Shown here: piece by piece, positions 45,786-57,832 of the stretch
Numbering within the stretch: the stretch's first letter is position 1
How the letters are laid out: every line of letters begins with the position of its first letter
Source of the DNA: Gigaspora margarita
Taxonomy: Eukaryota; Glomeromycota; Glomeromycetes; Diversisporales; Gigasporaceae
Reading direction: 5' to 3'
Assembly (NCBI GenBank): GCA_009809945.1
Contig: WTPW01001076.1
Span: 93,358 to 157,357 of the forward strand
DNA length: 64,000 nt
Position numbers and translations under genes: made by a program
Notes under the pieces: generated by a model
What the model was told of the DNA's origin: nothing
The model's input: the letters and a program-made list of their open reading frames with translations, nothing else
Database searches by the model: none

Positions 45786-46028
45786 TAGGATTCCTCAAAT
45801 CAAATTGATCCTGAATTGAATTTGATTTGATTCAAATATTTGAATTTGAATTTGATTTGAATTTGAATTTTTAATAGTAATTTTCAAATCAAATCAAATA
45901 TTTGTCATATCAAATCAAATTTGTCAAGATTTGAATTTGATCAAATCAAATATAGTCAAATTTGAATTTGAATTTGATCAAATATTTGATTCAAATATTT
46001 GAAGATCAAATCAAATTGCGGAACCCTA
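45786..46028. mobile_element. hAT-type MITE made of AAATCAAATTTGA repeats
   Basis: Ends TAGGATTCC and, on the other strand, TAGGGTTCC, with a perfect 8-bp duplication ATAACATT (45778-45785 and 46029-46036). Almost the whole interior is TCAAATTTGAATTTGAT-type simple repeat, like the subterminal DNA of 23357-24380, which has the same terminal sequence. Confidence 0.85.
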
Positions 46029-46036
46029 ATAACATT

Positions 46037-46500
46037 AAAGTTGATCAAGGATTCTTCATATCCAACTTTATATAATAAGTAATATTAAAGCGATAAGATA
46101 GCTCAAAAGTATAGGTGAAAATAGCTCACTTTTTAGCCATTGTGAGAATTTGTACTCCTGTTCAGGCTGCATGAAGTGTTCCATGCATAACTATGGAGTG
46201 TGCCATGTGACTTGAATCATTGGAAGTCACTATAACTTATTAAATTAGAAAGTTTATTAAAAACTTTTTTTTTATAGAGTTACAAAAATTTTAGTGTGCA
46301 AATTTACACGCTAACCCTGATGGTTTAAGGGATAATAGCAAATATTGATTATAATGTTTACTGTCATAAAGTTATATCCAATTTGCATTATGATCAGTTA
46401 TGGCATGACTATATTTCTGCACCTATATCATTACTAGTATACAATTATAAATTGTATTTTAAAAAAAATTTTTTTTAATAGTTTCTATCTGTATATGGTG
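46037..46500. other. Intergenic DNA, nothing recognised
   Basis: No open frame, RNA gene or paired repeat seen. Confidence 0.4.
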
Positions 46501-46503
46501 TAC

Positions 46504-46669
46504 AGGACCCTGAAGAACTATAACAGAGGCTATATTTGAGCCATTAGCAGATTTTCTGCAATTTAATTGGATAAAAATTTTTAGTCATCAAATTGCTTAA
46601 TTTTGTAAAATTTTGACCTTGGTTAGCTATTGTTCAAAGATAACCTTTGTTAATATTGTTTGGGGTCCT
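46504..46669. mobile_element. MITE with AGGACCC ends, 166 bp
   Basis: Left end AGGACCCTGAA; right-strand end AGGACCCCAAA. The 8-bp flanks TGGTGTAC and CAGTGTAC agree at six positions. Same family as 52759-53052. Confidence 0.65.
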
Positions 46670-46884
46670 CAGTGTACAGTACTCAGACATATCTGATATC
46701 TTAAAATTTTAATTAGAAAACCACTTTAAAAAAAATCTTGCAAAATTAGAATAAATTACACCTCATTTCTATACTCACCCATAGCTATAGTTGGTGGTAG
46801 AATTAATTTGGCAAATAAATATATTATGGCAAGTGCCATATTATTTGCTGCAATTATTTTGTAACATAATGGCACAATGGTATA

Positions 46885-47020
46885 ATACTGCAATGCCAAT
46901 GCTGTAATACTGTAATTCCATAATTCTATAATGCTATAATGCTATAATGCTATAATGTTATAATGGCATAACACTATAATACTATAATGCCATAATGCTA
47001 TAAGCAATATTGTAATGCTA
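46885..47020. repeat. Minisatellite, 9-bp unit TATAATGCC-like
   Basis: About fourteen successive units of the form TATAATGCN with variants. It is followed at 47040-47260 by a looser AAAACTTCC/AAAACCTCC-rich low-complexity stretch and at 47315-47390 by two (AAT)n microsatellites inside a short duplication. Confidence 0.75.
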
Positions 47021-47259
47021 TCAGTATTACAGCTGAAACCTCCTCCCAAAGTCTGAAATGTTTTAGCCTGGAGTTTTGGTATGCCCAAAATCTGAAACTT
47101 CTTAAATTGCCAAAACTTGCAAAATTGCTAAAACCTCCAAAATGGGTAAAACTCTCTAAACTAGGCAAAACTGAACCTTCTAAAACCTCCTAAATATGGT
47201 AAATCCTTCCAAAACTGGACAAACCTAATCTTCTATAACTTCTGAAACTTTGTGAGCTG

Positions 47260-48200
47260 TTTGATGCTTTCAAAACTTATCAAATAAAAAAACAGTTTTG
47301 CAAACTTGAGAACCTTGAATATAATAATAATAATAATAATAAAAACAGTTCTGCAATCTTGAGCTTCTTGAATATAATAATAATAAAAAATAAAATCTGA
47401 AATAAGTAACTGCGTTTGATGTAGTCATGCTAAATTAAAAATGGATGATGAATTGAATAAATTCTAAATAACATCTAGGGACTCTTAGTATTGTACATGG
47501 TCATGAACATGAACATTCATGGACATGAACTGTCCATGTCCATGGACATGTCCATATAGACAAATCTATAATAACAAATTTGTATAAATAGTTATACAAT
47601 ACCTATATATGTTATAGCCATATCACAATTAACTGAATTGGAAATTGCTATGTGTTGTCCAAGCCTGTGTATGAACTTTACATACTGTTTGAATTTTATA
47701 TTTGTAGCCTTTCAAGGTAGAGTTTGAGGTACTATATAGCTGTTTCTTTTTCAATTACATGATTTAATATCACTTCACATAAGTAACAGAAAATAAGAAT
47801 TACAGAATATGAATCTAATTTGAGAGTAACAAAGATCAAGGTTATTAGTTATATGATGTCTGGTATAAAAAGATTATATTATAATGACAAAATATATATT
47901 AGATTCAATTTACTTATGGGCCAGTGTGAAAATGTAGATACACAAAAACTAAATATTATTTTCTCTACATATAAAAGTTTTTTAATTTTAGCTATTTATT
48001 TATAATTTTTTTATTTCAAATAATAAAAGACCTAAGCTATGTTTTGATATAATTTTTATTGGGATTATAATAAATTTATTTTATTATAATTTTTTAAAAA
48101 ATCCAATTTTTAAAAAAAAATAAAAAAATTTTTTTTAAAAAAAAATTATTTCTGCCACCAATATGCAACTTTAGAAGCTTGTACTATGCAACTGCCTTGC
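47260..48200. other. AT-rich DNA with an ATGGACATG-rich patch
   Basis: Around 47500-47560 the words CATGGACATG and GAACATG repeat many times, resembling 27270-27340. An open frame at 47820-48005 has no recognisable domain and AT-biased composition, so I do not call it a gene. Confidence 0.4.
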
Positions 48201-48208
48201 CATGCATA

Positions 48209-48408
48209 TGCTAAATATATAGTTAAAATTTTAATTTAATTGGATTATTAGTTGTTAAAATATAATTAAAAACCAATTTTATAATATGATTATATATAGT
48301 ACTATATATTGTAATTTTATATATAGTAATTATTGTTAAAAATTTGAAAATTTATAATTAACAACTACTAATTCAATTAAGCTAAAATTTTGACTATATA
48401 TTTAGTAT
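48209..48408. repeat. Palindrome, about 200 bp
   Basis: The left arm starting CTAAATATATAGTTAAAATT pairs with a right arm ending ACTATATATTTAG; a second block TTAGTTGTTAA / TTAACAACTA pairs inside. It may be a foldback element of AT-rich type. No flanking duplication was identified. Confidence 0.6.
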
Positions 48409-48657
48409 ATATATACCAATATACTTGTACAATTTAAACTTATAAAGTTGCAAATTAGTAACAAAAATATATTTATTTTTAAAAGGTATTTTTTCACTTT
48501 TTTTTAAAAAAATACTAAATTTTAAATAAGTTATTACACAACAAAATCTATATATAAAGATAATAAATTTTATATTAAAAGATAGCTTAGAATTTGCTTT
48601 ATTTAGTATAAAAAAATTATAAATAGATAATTAAAAATTAAAAAATTTTTATATATA

Positions 48658-49065
48658 CAGTGCGTGACCCTTAAAGACTTTACAAACTTTAAAAGTTAAT
48701 AACTTATGATCTAAAAAAGATATTTTAAAAAGGAAGCCACTATTTTATAGCTACATCAATTTATTACAACTTAACAGCCTTATTTTTAAAAAAGTTATAA
48801 TAACTTTTCAAAATATATAGCTTTAAAAATATAGTATTTTTATATGATACGTAAAAATTTAACCAAAAACGGGACAAGTCACATGTCTTGGCTTCTTGTT
48901 ATTGGCTAATTTTAAAATTATTTTTAAAATTATTTTTAAAATATTTTTTATTAATTAATTTTTGGCCAATCAGAATACAAGAAATCAAAAAATATCAAAT
49001 TTCAATATGAAATTTTTGAAAATGGGACAAATCACAAAAATGTAGTCTTTAAGTGTCTTGCACTG
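48658..49065. mobile_element. Tc1/mariner-like MITE, 408 bp
   Basis: Ends CAGTGCGTGACCCTTAAAGA and, on the other strand, CAGTGCAAGACACTTAAAGA, with TA on both sides (48656-48657 and 49066-49067). The CAGTG start is typical of Tc1-like termini. Confidence 0.85.
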
Positions 49066-49377
49066 TAGATAAATTAATTTTTTAATTTTAGTATATTTAT
49101 TTTTTTGCAGTTTTCAAATTGAAAAAATAAGTCATTAATAAAAGTTTTTACAGAAATAAAATTTTTTAATAAAATTTATATTTAAATAAATCCTAAAACA
49201 TATATAATAAATTAAGCTATTTAAATATTTCATTAAATTTTAGAAAAAAAAATTTATTATAAAAAGGTTGGTGTATTTACATTTTTGCACCAGACCATAT
49301 AAATTATAAATAAACTGCCAATTACTATACACTATTTATATTGACAATTGTGTATTATTTTAATATTTTTTAATTAA

Positions 49378-50100
49378 TTGATAATATGTTAGCTACCTGG
49401 ATTATGATTATTGTATAATGTAATGCAAATCACCTATAAAAACACTATTCTAAAATTTTTTTTTACTAAATTAATAATACTTGTCAATTAATAGAAAGTT
49501 GTAAATCTCATTAAGACTAGTAATGCCACCAAAATTGATTTTTGAAAAAGGCCTATTTCATCTTCATTAGAGAAAATTAAAATTTTTTATAAAGAAGAGC
49601 AAATAAAATTTATATAGATATGTTAAAAAGTATCAAATAATTTTGTCTTTCAAGTAAAATAGATCAAAAACAATGTCTTCTTCAAATTTTAATTTCAGGT
49701 TTTAGAACCCAAAAAATTTTGCCTTCATGTATAATTAAAATGCATCTAATAGTAATTAGATCATCAAATCGACCTAGTAGTTGCAAAAATATTGTTAAAA
49801 AATGATTAGCTGACTATGTAAATTTTTATTTAAACAATAGTTGTTTATATCAAAAATTTATATAGCCAACCAATAGTTTTTTAATAATATCTCTGCAACC
49901 ACTAGGCTGATTTGGATGTTCTAACTATTATTAGATGTGTTTTGATGAGCTCTACAACTTTCAATTAATCAACAAGTATCATTAACTTATTAAAAAAGTT
50001 TTAGATATAAGCACACTATAGTTTGCCTATAGTAATTTTTATATGTGATTTGTATCATGTTATACTATAATTATTATCCAGGTAACTAGTAGATTATCAA
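49378..50100. mobile_element. Long palindromic element flanked by TTAA, copy 1
   Basis: The left arm starting TTGATAATATGTTAGCTACC pairs with a right arm ending GTAACTAGTAGATTATCAA, and pairing continues well into the interior (ATAATGTAATGCAAATCAC region, AGTTGTAAATCTCATTAA region). TTAA is on both flanks (49374-49377 and 50101-50104). A relative with the same layout is at 58235-58773. Confidence 0.75.
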
Positions 50101-50104
50101 TTAA

Positions 50105-51484
50105 AGTTATGCTTTTTATTTATTTTTTTTTTAAAAAAAAGTAATTTTTGTAGCTTTTTAATAATAATATTATTATTAGCTTTGTCTGGCTTGTATATTT
50201 AGCTTTTAAAAGCCAATTATAAACAGTTAAATAAACTATAACATCTCTCAAATATTTAAATAAACTAAAAAAAATAGGATCTATTCAAAGTCCAAAAAAC
50301 AATTATAAAATTAAGTTGCTTTTTTTTTATATTATACCTGATCTAGCCAATAAGTATTAGTTTTCTTTTGTTTTATTGTTATATTTTATATTCTATCTGA
50401 TCCAACCAATCAAAATTTAAAATTTATTAATATACAAACATCAGATACACTATTGCTCTGTCTGTAATATACTTCTAATAATAAATAAAATAAATATAAT
50501 TTATTCTTTATTATTATGCAAATTTTTTAGATTCAAAAAATTTCTTTAAAAAAAATTAAATCACAGTATTATAATTCAATTTGATTCTTTATCAATATGC
50601 AAATTTATTAGATTCAAAAAATTTTTTTAAAAAAAATTAAATTACAGTATTGGATTTAATATTATAATTTAATTTGATAAATCTAAGATTTGTTGCAGCA
50701 AGTAATTCTTAGCAACTAAATTAATATAATATGCATATTATAAAATTCCAATTTGCAAGCATTTACAATATCATTAATTTTTATTTTTTTAAAATTAAAA
50801 TTAATATTGCCATAAAATATACTATAATTTGTTTGCAAAAAGCCATTATAAATAGACTTTTGCTAATTGCCTCTAGGTGAAATCACCTATATAAATAAAT
50901 AATAAAATATATACAGTATATATTAAAAAAACAACATATATTATATTTATGCCAAAATTAGCCAATAGTAAAATTTGAAACTAGTACTTGAAAACTCAAT
51001 AATATACAATACTAGTAATAATATTACTGTACAAGTTTTTATATTATATAATGAGGTCATGTCTAACTTTCACTTGTTTGCACTTATCAATATAGATTCT
51101 CTTAACTTTATAAGCAAAGCATTACTATATAAATTTACTAAAAGTACTCTATATTAAGCATTTATCAAACCATATAAATATACATATACATATGTATATA
51201 CAGTGTGCGTATATATAAAAAAATCTATAACAGAAAATTAATTAGTATTAAGTATTAAATAATGCAAAATTACACTATTTTAATTTGGGCACTATAGTAT
51301 ATAATAACCTGTTTTGTTATACTTTTGGCAATGTCTTTCTCCTTTTTTGTTTTTAACTGCTATTATTTGCTTTGGTAATTCACTACCTGACTCGTACTTT
51401 TTGGATTGTTGACCCTTATATTATATCTGTAATAGATCTTAAACACATGCTAAAGCATTATTATCATTTTTATCTCTAACTTAT
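50105..51484. other. AT-rich DNA with a short tandem duplication
   Basis: Two copies of a block of about 58 bp containing TTAGATTCAAAAAATT lie at about 50511-50569 and 50593-50650. The open frame at 50975-51157 has no recognisable domain. No gene is called. Confidence 0.4.
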
Positions 51485-51486
51485 TA

Positions 51487-51810
51487 CCATATTTATCTGA
51501 AAATAAGCTACCTTTTTTGGCCAAAAAGTTACACAAAAAAATATGGGGGTAGCTTATTTTCAAATTGTTAAAATTATTGAAAAATTGAAAAAAATACTAA
51601 TAAAAAGTTGTCCAAATGCTATGAAATTTTACTATAGGTGTATTTCATTATTCTGAACAACTTTACTTAATCGCACATTTGAAGTTTACTTAGTAAAAAA
51701 AAAGGTTTATATGTAGCGACTGTTAACAATTTCTTTAAAAATTTTTAAAAATTTTTCTAAAAATCTGGGGTAGCTTCTTTTGGAGGTAGCTTATTTTCAG
51801 AAACCTATGG
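51487..51810. mobile_element. Mariner-like MITE, AAAATAAGCTACC family, short form
   Basis: Ends CCATATTTATCTGAAAATAA and, on the other strand, CCATAGGTTTCTGAAAATAA, both followed by GCTACC. TA flanks (51485-51486 and 51811-51812). 324 bp, about 225 bp shorter than the long form. Confidence 0.85.
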
Positions 51811-51812
51811 TA

Positions 51813-52750
51813 ACAATTTATCAACTTTGTTAGTTCAAATAGCCAAGTTAAGTGCTTTTTTAGTATAGCCCATACTAAAACTACATTTTTGTTTAGAACC
51901 ATGCAAATGCACAATATTAAGTGTTTGCTTAAATCTTATAAGGTGCTAGAATAATAGTTGAGCCAATTTATCAGATCCAAATTGTCTAACTTTATATGTT
52001 GGTATTAATATATTATCTTGTTTATTAATTTTGCTACTATATACCAGCATTTAGAAATAAGTGAGATATGTTATTGTGCATAAGTCAAATAGAACATAAC
52101 CTATAAAAAATGCCTACACACAATGCTACAATTGTTAAGTCAAAGGCATGTGCATAACTGGGAGCCATTATTGAGTATAATAACATATTGTGGATCTGAT
52201 TGTTGTTTTCTATATTTAATTATTTTTTAAATCTCTTGAACACAAACATGAGATATATCTTTAACCAATAAAAACTGAGGCTAATCATAGTTATCTTCTC
52301 ATGCAAATTTTTTTTGGTAAGAATTACCTGTTGTTTAATGCAAAAAAAAGTAATAATTAGTTTGGAGTTTTTGGTTCAATTATAACCCCAAAATACTTAC
52401 TACTAGAAGCAATAGCCAATTATCAACTAATATTGCATTATAGCATATAAATTGTGACATTTGATTCTACTGTTTTTAAAATATTTGAGATATAAGGTAT
52501 TCTTTTAAATCTTATCTAAATTAGGAAAGTATTCATCTATTATAGTTGGTATTTCTTGTATAGGAACTTTATTTTTGTATTTAGTTAATATTGCTTTTTT
52601 TGATAGTAATTAAACAATAATTAAATTTCTTAATAACATTAGTCAATAATGAAGTTCTTTTAGCCTCTCTTTAATAATTTTGTTAGTTACTTTAATTCTC
52701 TGCATGCTTGGAACCCTAGAAGTAAAGCATCTGTTTATAGTATACCTTGA
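51813..52750. other. Intergenic DNA, nothing recognised
   Basis: AT-rich, no open frame of note and no paired repeats seen. Confidence 0.4.
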
Positions 52751-52758
52751 CTAGCTGG

Positions 52759-53052
52759 AGGACCCCAGACATCTAGTATAGATGTCATACTTGAAATTTT
52801 TTAGCAAAAACACCTAAAATTTAAGAAGCAAAAACAGTTTTTGGCAATTATCTTGACATCCAGTGGTCCAATTTGAATGAACTTTTTTTAAAATGAAGTC
52901 TCAGTGAGGCACATCTAACAAAAAAAAGTTTATTCAATTCTGATCACTGGATTATAAATTATTAAAATAAATAGATTTTGTTATTTTTAGCAAATTAGGT
53001 TAAAATTGGCCAAAATCCAGTTATGACCTATATGAAAGATGTCTGGGGTCCT
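52759..53052. mobile_element. MITE with AGGACCCCAGACATCT ends, 294 bp
   Basis: Perfect 16-bp inverted ends AGGACCCCAGACATCT and a perfect 8-bp duplication CTAGCTGG (52751-52758 and 53053-53060). The 8-bp duplication fits hAT, although the ends lack the usual TAG/CAG start. A partial copy of the right end lies at about 17640-17715; a shorter relative is 46504-46669. Confidence 0.85.
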
Positions 53053-53528
53053 CTAGCTGGTTTTATGAGAATATAAGATCTTTACAAGATAGCTTTTGCA
53101 TTCAGGTATTTATTAACAAGTTTTTTCTACTTAATCTCAAATTTTTTATAATATAGAATATTGTGCATCTTCAGAAATTTAGCATAAAAAGGTATATAAT
53201 GCTTCTTTAAGTTCTTTTTTTAGATTTAAGTCAATGTGGAATATACAAGGCAGATGGTGCATGTTTGGATAATTCCATATAAGTGAATTTGTTTGACTGA
53301 TCTGCAAATGTGATAATACAGAATGAGATGAGATATGTAAATCTATATTTGCTATTGAATATCAAACTTGCAATTTTATAGTAATAAAACTTTAAGTTAA
53401 TCCAACTAAATATTATATAATAAATTTAATTGGTCAGTTATTTGTTTATATCATGTTTTCATTTGTTATTTGTCATAAAGCATAATAAACATATATATAT
53501 GTAGATCTGTGATTAATTTTTAATTATT

Positions 53529-55314
53529 TATTATTATTTTTTTTTATGTCAAAGTTACCGCTATGGGGTAGTGTTCTTACCCGGGTAAGTCGCACCCGGG
53601 AACCCGCGGGTGGACGGGTGACCCGGGTTGAATTATGGCCACCCGGGTGGTCAACCCGCGGGTCACCCGTGGGTCAACCTGCAAGTCACCCACATGGGTG
53701 ACCTGTATGGGTACTAGGAACATAGTACGAAGTACGAAGTGTAGGGTTAACAGGCAAACTTTTGTTTACAAAATCTTGAATCTTATTGGATGGCGTATTC
53801 AAATTAATCATTTGATGTGCATTAACATCACATGTATAATGGGTACTTGAATGTCATATGAATAACTTTGTGGCTGTGCGCATTTTCTAAATTCTGGCAC
53901 GAGCCTCTATACCTGTTATGCCTTGCTACTTATACGATAGTCATACATACTAACCAGATCTAATGTTAAATTAGAAATGTTTTGATTAATTAATAATGAT
54001 TTGCTTAAATTTGTTGAAATATTATTAAGCTTACCAATTTTATCTATCAATATTTTAGTGTTTACCCGTGTTACCCGGGTGACCTGTAGCAGAATTTTTC
54101 TATTACCTAGTGTTCAACCGGGTCATCCGGGTTGGGATTTTTGTGACGGGTCAGAACACTATACCTAGTGTTCACCTGGTCATCGGGTGACTCACCCGCG
54201 GGTAACCCGTAGCAGAATTTTTCTATTACCTAGTGTTCACCTGGGTTACCCGGGTGACCCACCCGCGGGTGACCCGTGGCAGAATTTTTCTATTACCTAG
54301 TGTTCACCTGGATCACCCGGGTGACCCGGGTTGGGATTTTTGTGACAGGTCAGAACACTACTATGGGGAAAGGCTTTTATTCAAGTAAAGTCAGATTACG
54401 GGCGCCTCCAGGGGCGCCCTGGCATTTGTTACATAGACGAGAGTACAACAAGCCACACGTACAACTTTTGGTTGTCTAATTTAAGTAGTCCGCCCGAAGG
54501 TTCTACACTAGTTGCCATACCTGCAACCCAACTAGGGGTTACCTATTTAAACCCTCTGATCTACGCTTCTCCTGCCAAATCCTCNTTGTATTACCGGTAC
54601 AGTCCTCNNTTACATAAGGCAGTCANGGCCAGTNCNGGATGCTTGCGGAATCCCCTTAGGACTAGTTTATCCTTGCGGCACACTTGGTAGAGCACTCCCT
54701 GTCCCACACAGGTATTACCTACGCTTCGGTAACTTACGCTACAGCTTTACCTATATACTTGCAGTCAGGGCTAACCATTGAACCGCTACCGTTACCTACT
54801 TCTGCCCTTGTCGAGGTTCACTCCAATCCTGATACCCACCACAACCTTCCTATCGGTCCTGCCCCAGGTCCCCAAACTTCCAAACCAGTTAGCCNGGAAG
54901 GGTCNGTNNGCCNNGCTTTANNNGCNNAATGGACTCCCTCCCCTTGGTACATGCTGCCGAAACACATGTCCTTTACCTCCGGTGCGACTCCGGTGGCCAG
55001 GTTGGTGGACCCCCTCCTCAAGGATCTTTGCCGTCCGGTTCTCTGGCTCCAGTTTCTGATATTCCAATTATGGTTAGCATGGTGAAGATCTTTGCTACTT
55101 TCTTACTCGGGACTTCCAAACGGGTATCCATTTTCCAATCCTTGGATTTTGTGCGCCCGACGGCTCCCATTCAAGATAGTGTACCAAAGGACCAACGAGG
55201 AGAAATGGTACCGTAACACAGGCCTAATTTTCAAAGCGTCGCCAGTGGGATTTGAACCCTAGACCTGCCGCTTGGGGGTGACAACTTACCAACTTCTCTA
55301 AGTCGCCACACCCC
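53529..55314 (-). mobile_element. SINE with tRNA-like head, split by a hAT element
   Basis: The minus-strand head lies at the right: A box region (complement of 55285-55304) and B box (complement of 55247-55259, GGGTTCAAATCCC). The T-rich tail is at the left. A 14-bp direct repeat AATTTTTAATTATT flanks it (53515-53528 and 55315-55328). Without the hAT insertion (53569-54360 plus its 8-bp duplication) it is about 986 bp, long for a SINE. The body is GC-rich and contains undetermined bases (about 54585-54930). Open frames on both strands here are not genes. Its 3' part is shared with 12621-12840. Confidence 0.85.
53569..54360. mobile_element. hAT-type element with repeated ends, inserted in a SINE
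   Basis: Ends TAGTGTTCTTACCCGGGTAA and, on the other strand, TAGTGTTCTGACCTG, with a perfect 8-bp duplication CTATGGGG (53561-53568 and 54361-54368). The uninterrupted SINE at 12621-12840 shows the empty site. Subterminal DNA is dense in ACCCGGGT/GGGTGACCC words. From about 54100 the terminal block (CCTAGTGTTCACC to GCAGAATTTTTCTATTA) is repeated several times. A worn relative is at 63165-63275. Confidence 0.9.
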
Positions 55315-55328
55315 AATTTTTAATTATT

Positions 55329-55519
55329 GTGGCAGATTAAAATGAAATTATAGTATAAAATTTTGAAAACTAAAATTTTTTGAGTGCATTTTTTAGAGTT
55401 AGGGGTTAGGGTTAGAGATTAGTTTTAAAAAAGTTATAATAAACAAGTATTAGTGGATTTTAGAAGGTTAACAAGTTAAGTAGAAAATATAGATTTTATT
55501 TTAAATTATGATTTGCAAC
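55329..55519. mobile_element. MITE with 7-bp target duplication, copy 3
   Basis: Ends GTGGCAGATTAAAATGAAAT and, on the other strand, GTTGCAAATCATAATT; 7-bp flanks AATTATT (55322-55328 and 55520-55526). The left flank is also the end of the SINE target duplication, so the two insertions abut. The interior contains TTAGGGGTTAGGGTTAG. Confidence 0.75.
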
Positions 55520-55702
55520 AATTATTACAGAAATTGTTAAAACTATCCATATGCCTTTATATAGCTAATAGTTAAGCAGAATCTGTATCAGAATATAATA
55601 CTATAAGTATGATTTTACACAAACTTTTTAATTGCTAAAGAACCTAGATAAAATCTCATTTTTAAAATAACTAATACTATTATCAAGATTTTAAAATTAT
55701 TA

Positions 55703-55852
55703 GGGCCGTGTTATTAATCACCTGATTATTTTTTATTAGAGGCCTACCCCCCTTCCCCCTCTTTAATATAGATTTGGTCAGGTTCCTATATATAATTTTA
55801 ATATTTTTTACCCCTCCCCCCTAAAAAATCATCTGATTTTTGTCACTCCCCT
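55703..55852. mobile_element. Mariner-like MITE, 150 bp (inverted copy of the 17419 family)
   Basis: Inverted relative to 17419-17567, with the CCCCTTCCCCCTC and CCCCTCCCCCC tracts conserved. TA flanks at 55701-55702 and 55853-55854. Confidence 0.75.
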
Positions 55853-55916
55853 TATCAATAACTATAACTAACATCAATATTATATCAAACTAATTAGTTT
55901 TTGATACAGTACAACC

Positions 55917-56080
55917 CTCCAATAGTCACATTCATATTAGTCACAATCTCGCTATAGTCACCTCAATTCTTCTATTTAACTATATACAGTATATATAAAT
56001 TCTTGCTCGCATTAGTCACAATTTTGCAATAGGCACATAGAATGTCTGATTTTGGCATGTGATTATTACGGGTTATACTG
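55917..56080. mobile_element. Tc1/mariner-like MITE, 164 bp
   Basis: Ends CAGTACAACCCTCCAATAGT and, on the other strand, CAGTATAACCCGTAATAATC, with TA on both sides (55915-55916 and 56081-56082). The CAGTAYAACCC terminus is typical of mariner-type elements. Confidence 0.85.
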
Positions 56081-56082
56081 TA

Positions 56083-56882
56083 TTATATCAACTATTACAA
56101 TATTATAATAATGTTCATAAATGTGAATTTAATTAGGAGCTATCCAGAATAAAGAGTCAAATTGTCTTTCTTCAGAGTCAAAACATGGTTTTACAATTCA
56201 TATTGGATCTTTTTCCTTCTAAAAATAAATTATTAAGTATTTTATATGCATTATTTTTACTAGGCTTAGCTTGATCTTTAAACTATTAAATTGCATTACT
56301 TAGACCTTTCTTATTTTTGAAATGACACAACTAACAAATTGTATTGTATTGTTAGATCTAGTTTCTTTTTGATAGTTCAAAATTGATTTTATTAAGCATT
56401 TTATAAATTAATTTCTAATACTTCAAACCTGTTTTTGCAATTTAAAGATTCATGTTATAGGTGTATTTATTTACAATACCATTAATTTGAATACTTTTTG
56501 CTTTCTTAAGAAATGCCAAATTGATATACTACAGGTACCAATTATTTAAAAATTCCTATTTCTTTAATTTTCTGCTAGAATAACTTTCTTAGCTTACATA
56601 CTCTTGAATATAAGCATTCATACATTCACCTTTTTATTATAGTATTGTTCTTGGAATCTATAGTGCACTTTTTTTTGTGAAGACTGAACCTTTCTATTTT
56701 GTATAATTATTAAAATATGATTCACCAAGTTCCTATATTTCAAAATCTATTTCTTTATTTAACTAATAAATCACTGCTTGTTTGTCTTTATTTTCATTAT
56801 TTTTATACTTATTATTCTTCTTTTTATTATTATCATTCTCATTATAAACTTTATTATCCACATTTTTTGGTTGAATTTTGAT
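56083..56882. other. AT-rich intergenic DNA
   Basis: No open frame of note and no paired repeats recognised; a (ATT)n-like patch is near 56800-56840. Confidence 0.4.
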
Positions 56883-56987
56883 CAGGGCTATTAATTAGTT
56901 CATCCAGTTTATCCTGATCCAAAGTCTAGCAGTTTTTAAAAAGTTAGACTAAAATATGATCCAGAACTGATCAAGACCAATTAGCTA

Positions 56988-57137
56988 GAGGAGTGACAAA
57001 CATCAGATAATTTTTTAGAGGGGGAAGGGGTAAAAAATGTTAAAATTATATATAGAAACCTGACCAAATCTATATTAAGTGGGGGAAGAAGTGTAGGCCT
57101 CTAATAAAAAATAATCTGGTAATTAATGATACTGCCC
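56988..57137. mobile_element. Mariner-like MITE, 150 bp (17419 family)
   Basis: Same orientation as 17419-17567, with GAGTGACA at the left, CTGCCCT at the right and the GGGGGAAGGGG tract. TA flanks (56986-56987 and 57138-57139). Confidence 0.75.
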
Positions 57138-57502
57138 TTATGAACTGAACAGACTGATTATTAGACTAATTAGATACCACATAAATTGAACTAATATATT
57201 AATTGTTTGGAGCATAACAAAGAACCTAATATGAAGTAATAGACCAGATTTTTTGTATATAATTATCTTTGTACCTATTTTTAGATTAGATGATCACTAC
57301 TATGAATATAATTAGCCAATCCTATTTTAAATTAATGACTATGCACATTATTTTGAGTTTTGGCCAGAATTAAACTTAATTTAGGCCAAAAATTAGTAAT
57401 TTTACCTTTGCACATTATTTGCAAAAATACAAATTTCTATATAAAATATTAATTGGGTCATATTTCTATGCTTCAGAAATCTAATAGTATCTGTTTCCTA
57501 GT

Positions 57503-57832
57503 TATTATATATTATTACATATTAAGATTATAGACTTCTATTCAAATTATTAGTTTATTGCTTATTTTATTGTATAAAAGCTATTACTAACCAATATTTA
57601 AACCAAATCTAGATGAGTCTAGACCACTCTAGTAGGTTTAGGTTGCAAAAAAATTAGTCTGCTCTTCTATTATATATTATTACATATTAAGATTATAGAC
57701 TTCTATTCAAATTAGTTTATTACTTATTTTATTGTATAAAAGCTATTACTAACCAATATTTAAACCAAATCTAGATGAGTCTTGACCACTCTAGTAGGTT
57801 TAGGTTGCAAATAAATTAGTCTAAGCTTCTAT
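57503..57832. repeat. Tandem duplication, 165-bp period
   Basis: Two nearly identical units starting TATTATATATTATTACATAT (57503 and 57668), both containing AAATCTAGATGAGTCT and CCACTCTAGTAGGTTTAGG. The close similarity suggests a recent event. Confidence 0.85.

Noticed and set aside
46885-47020. CRISPR-like array of short repeats
   Set aside because: Units of 9 bp are contiguous without spacers and the genome is eukaryotic; it is a minisatellite.
54276-55216. Cluster of open frames on both strands
   Set aside because: They lie inside a hAT element and a SINE, contain undetermined bases and encode no recognisable domain.
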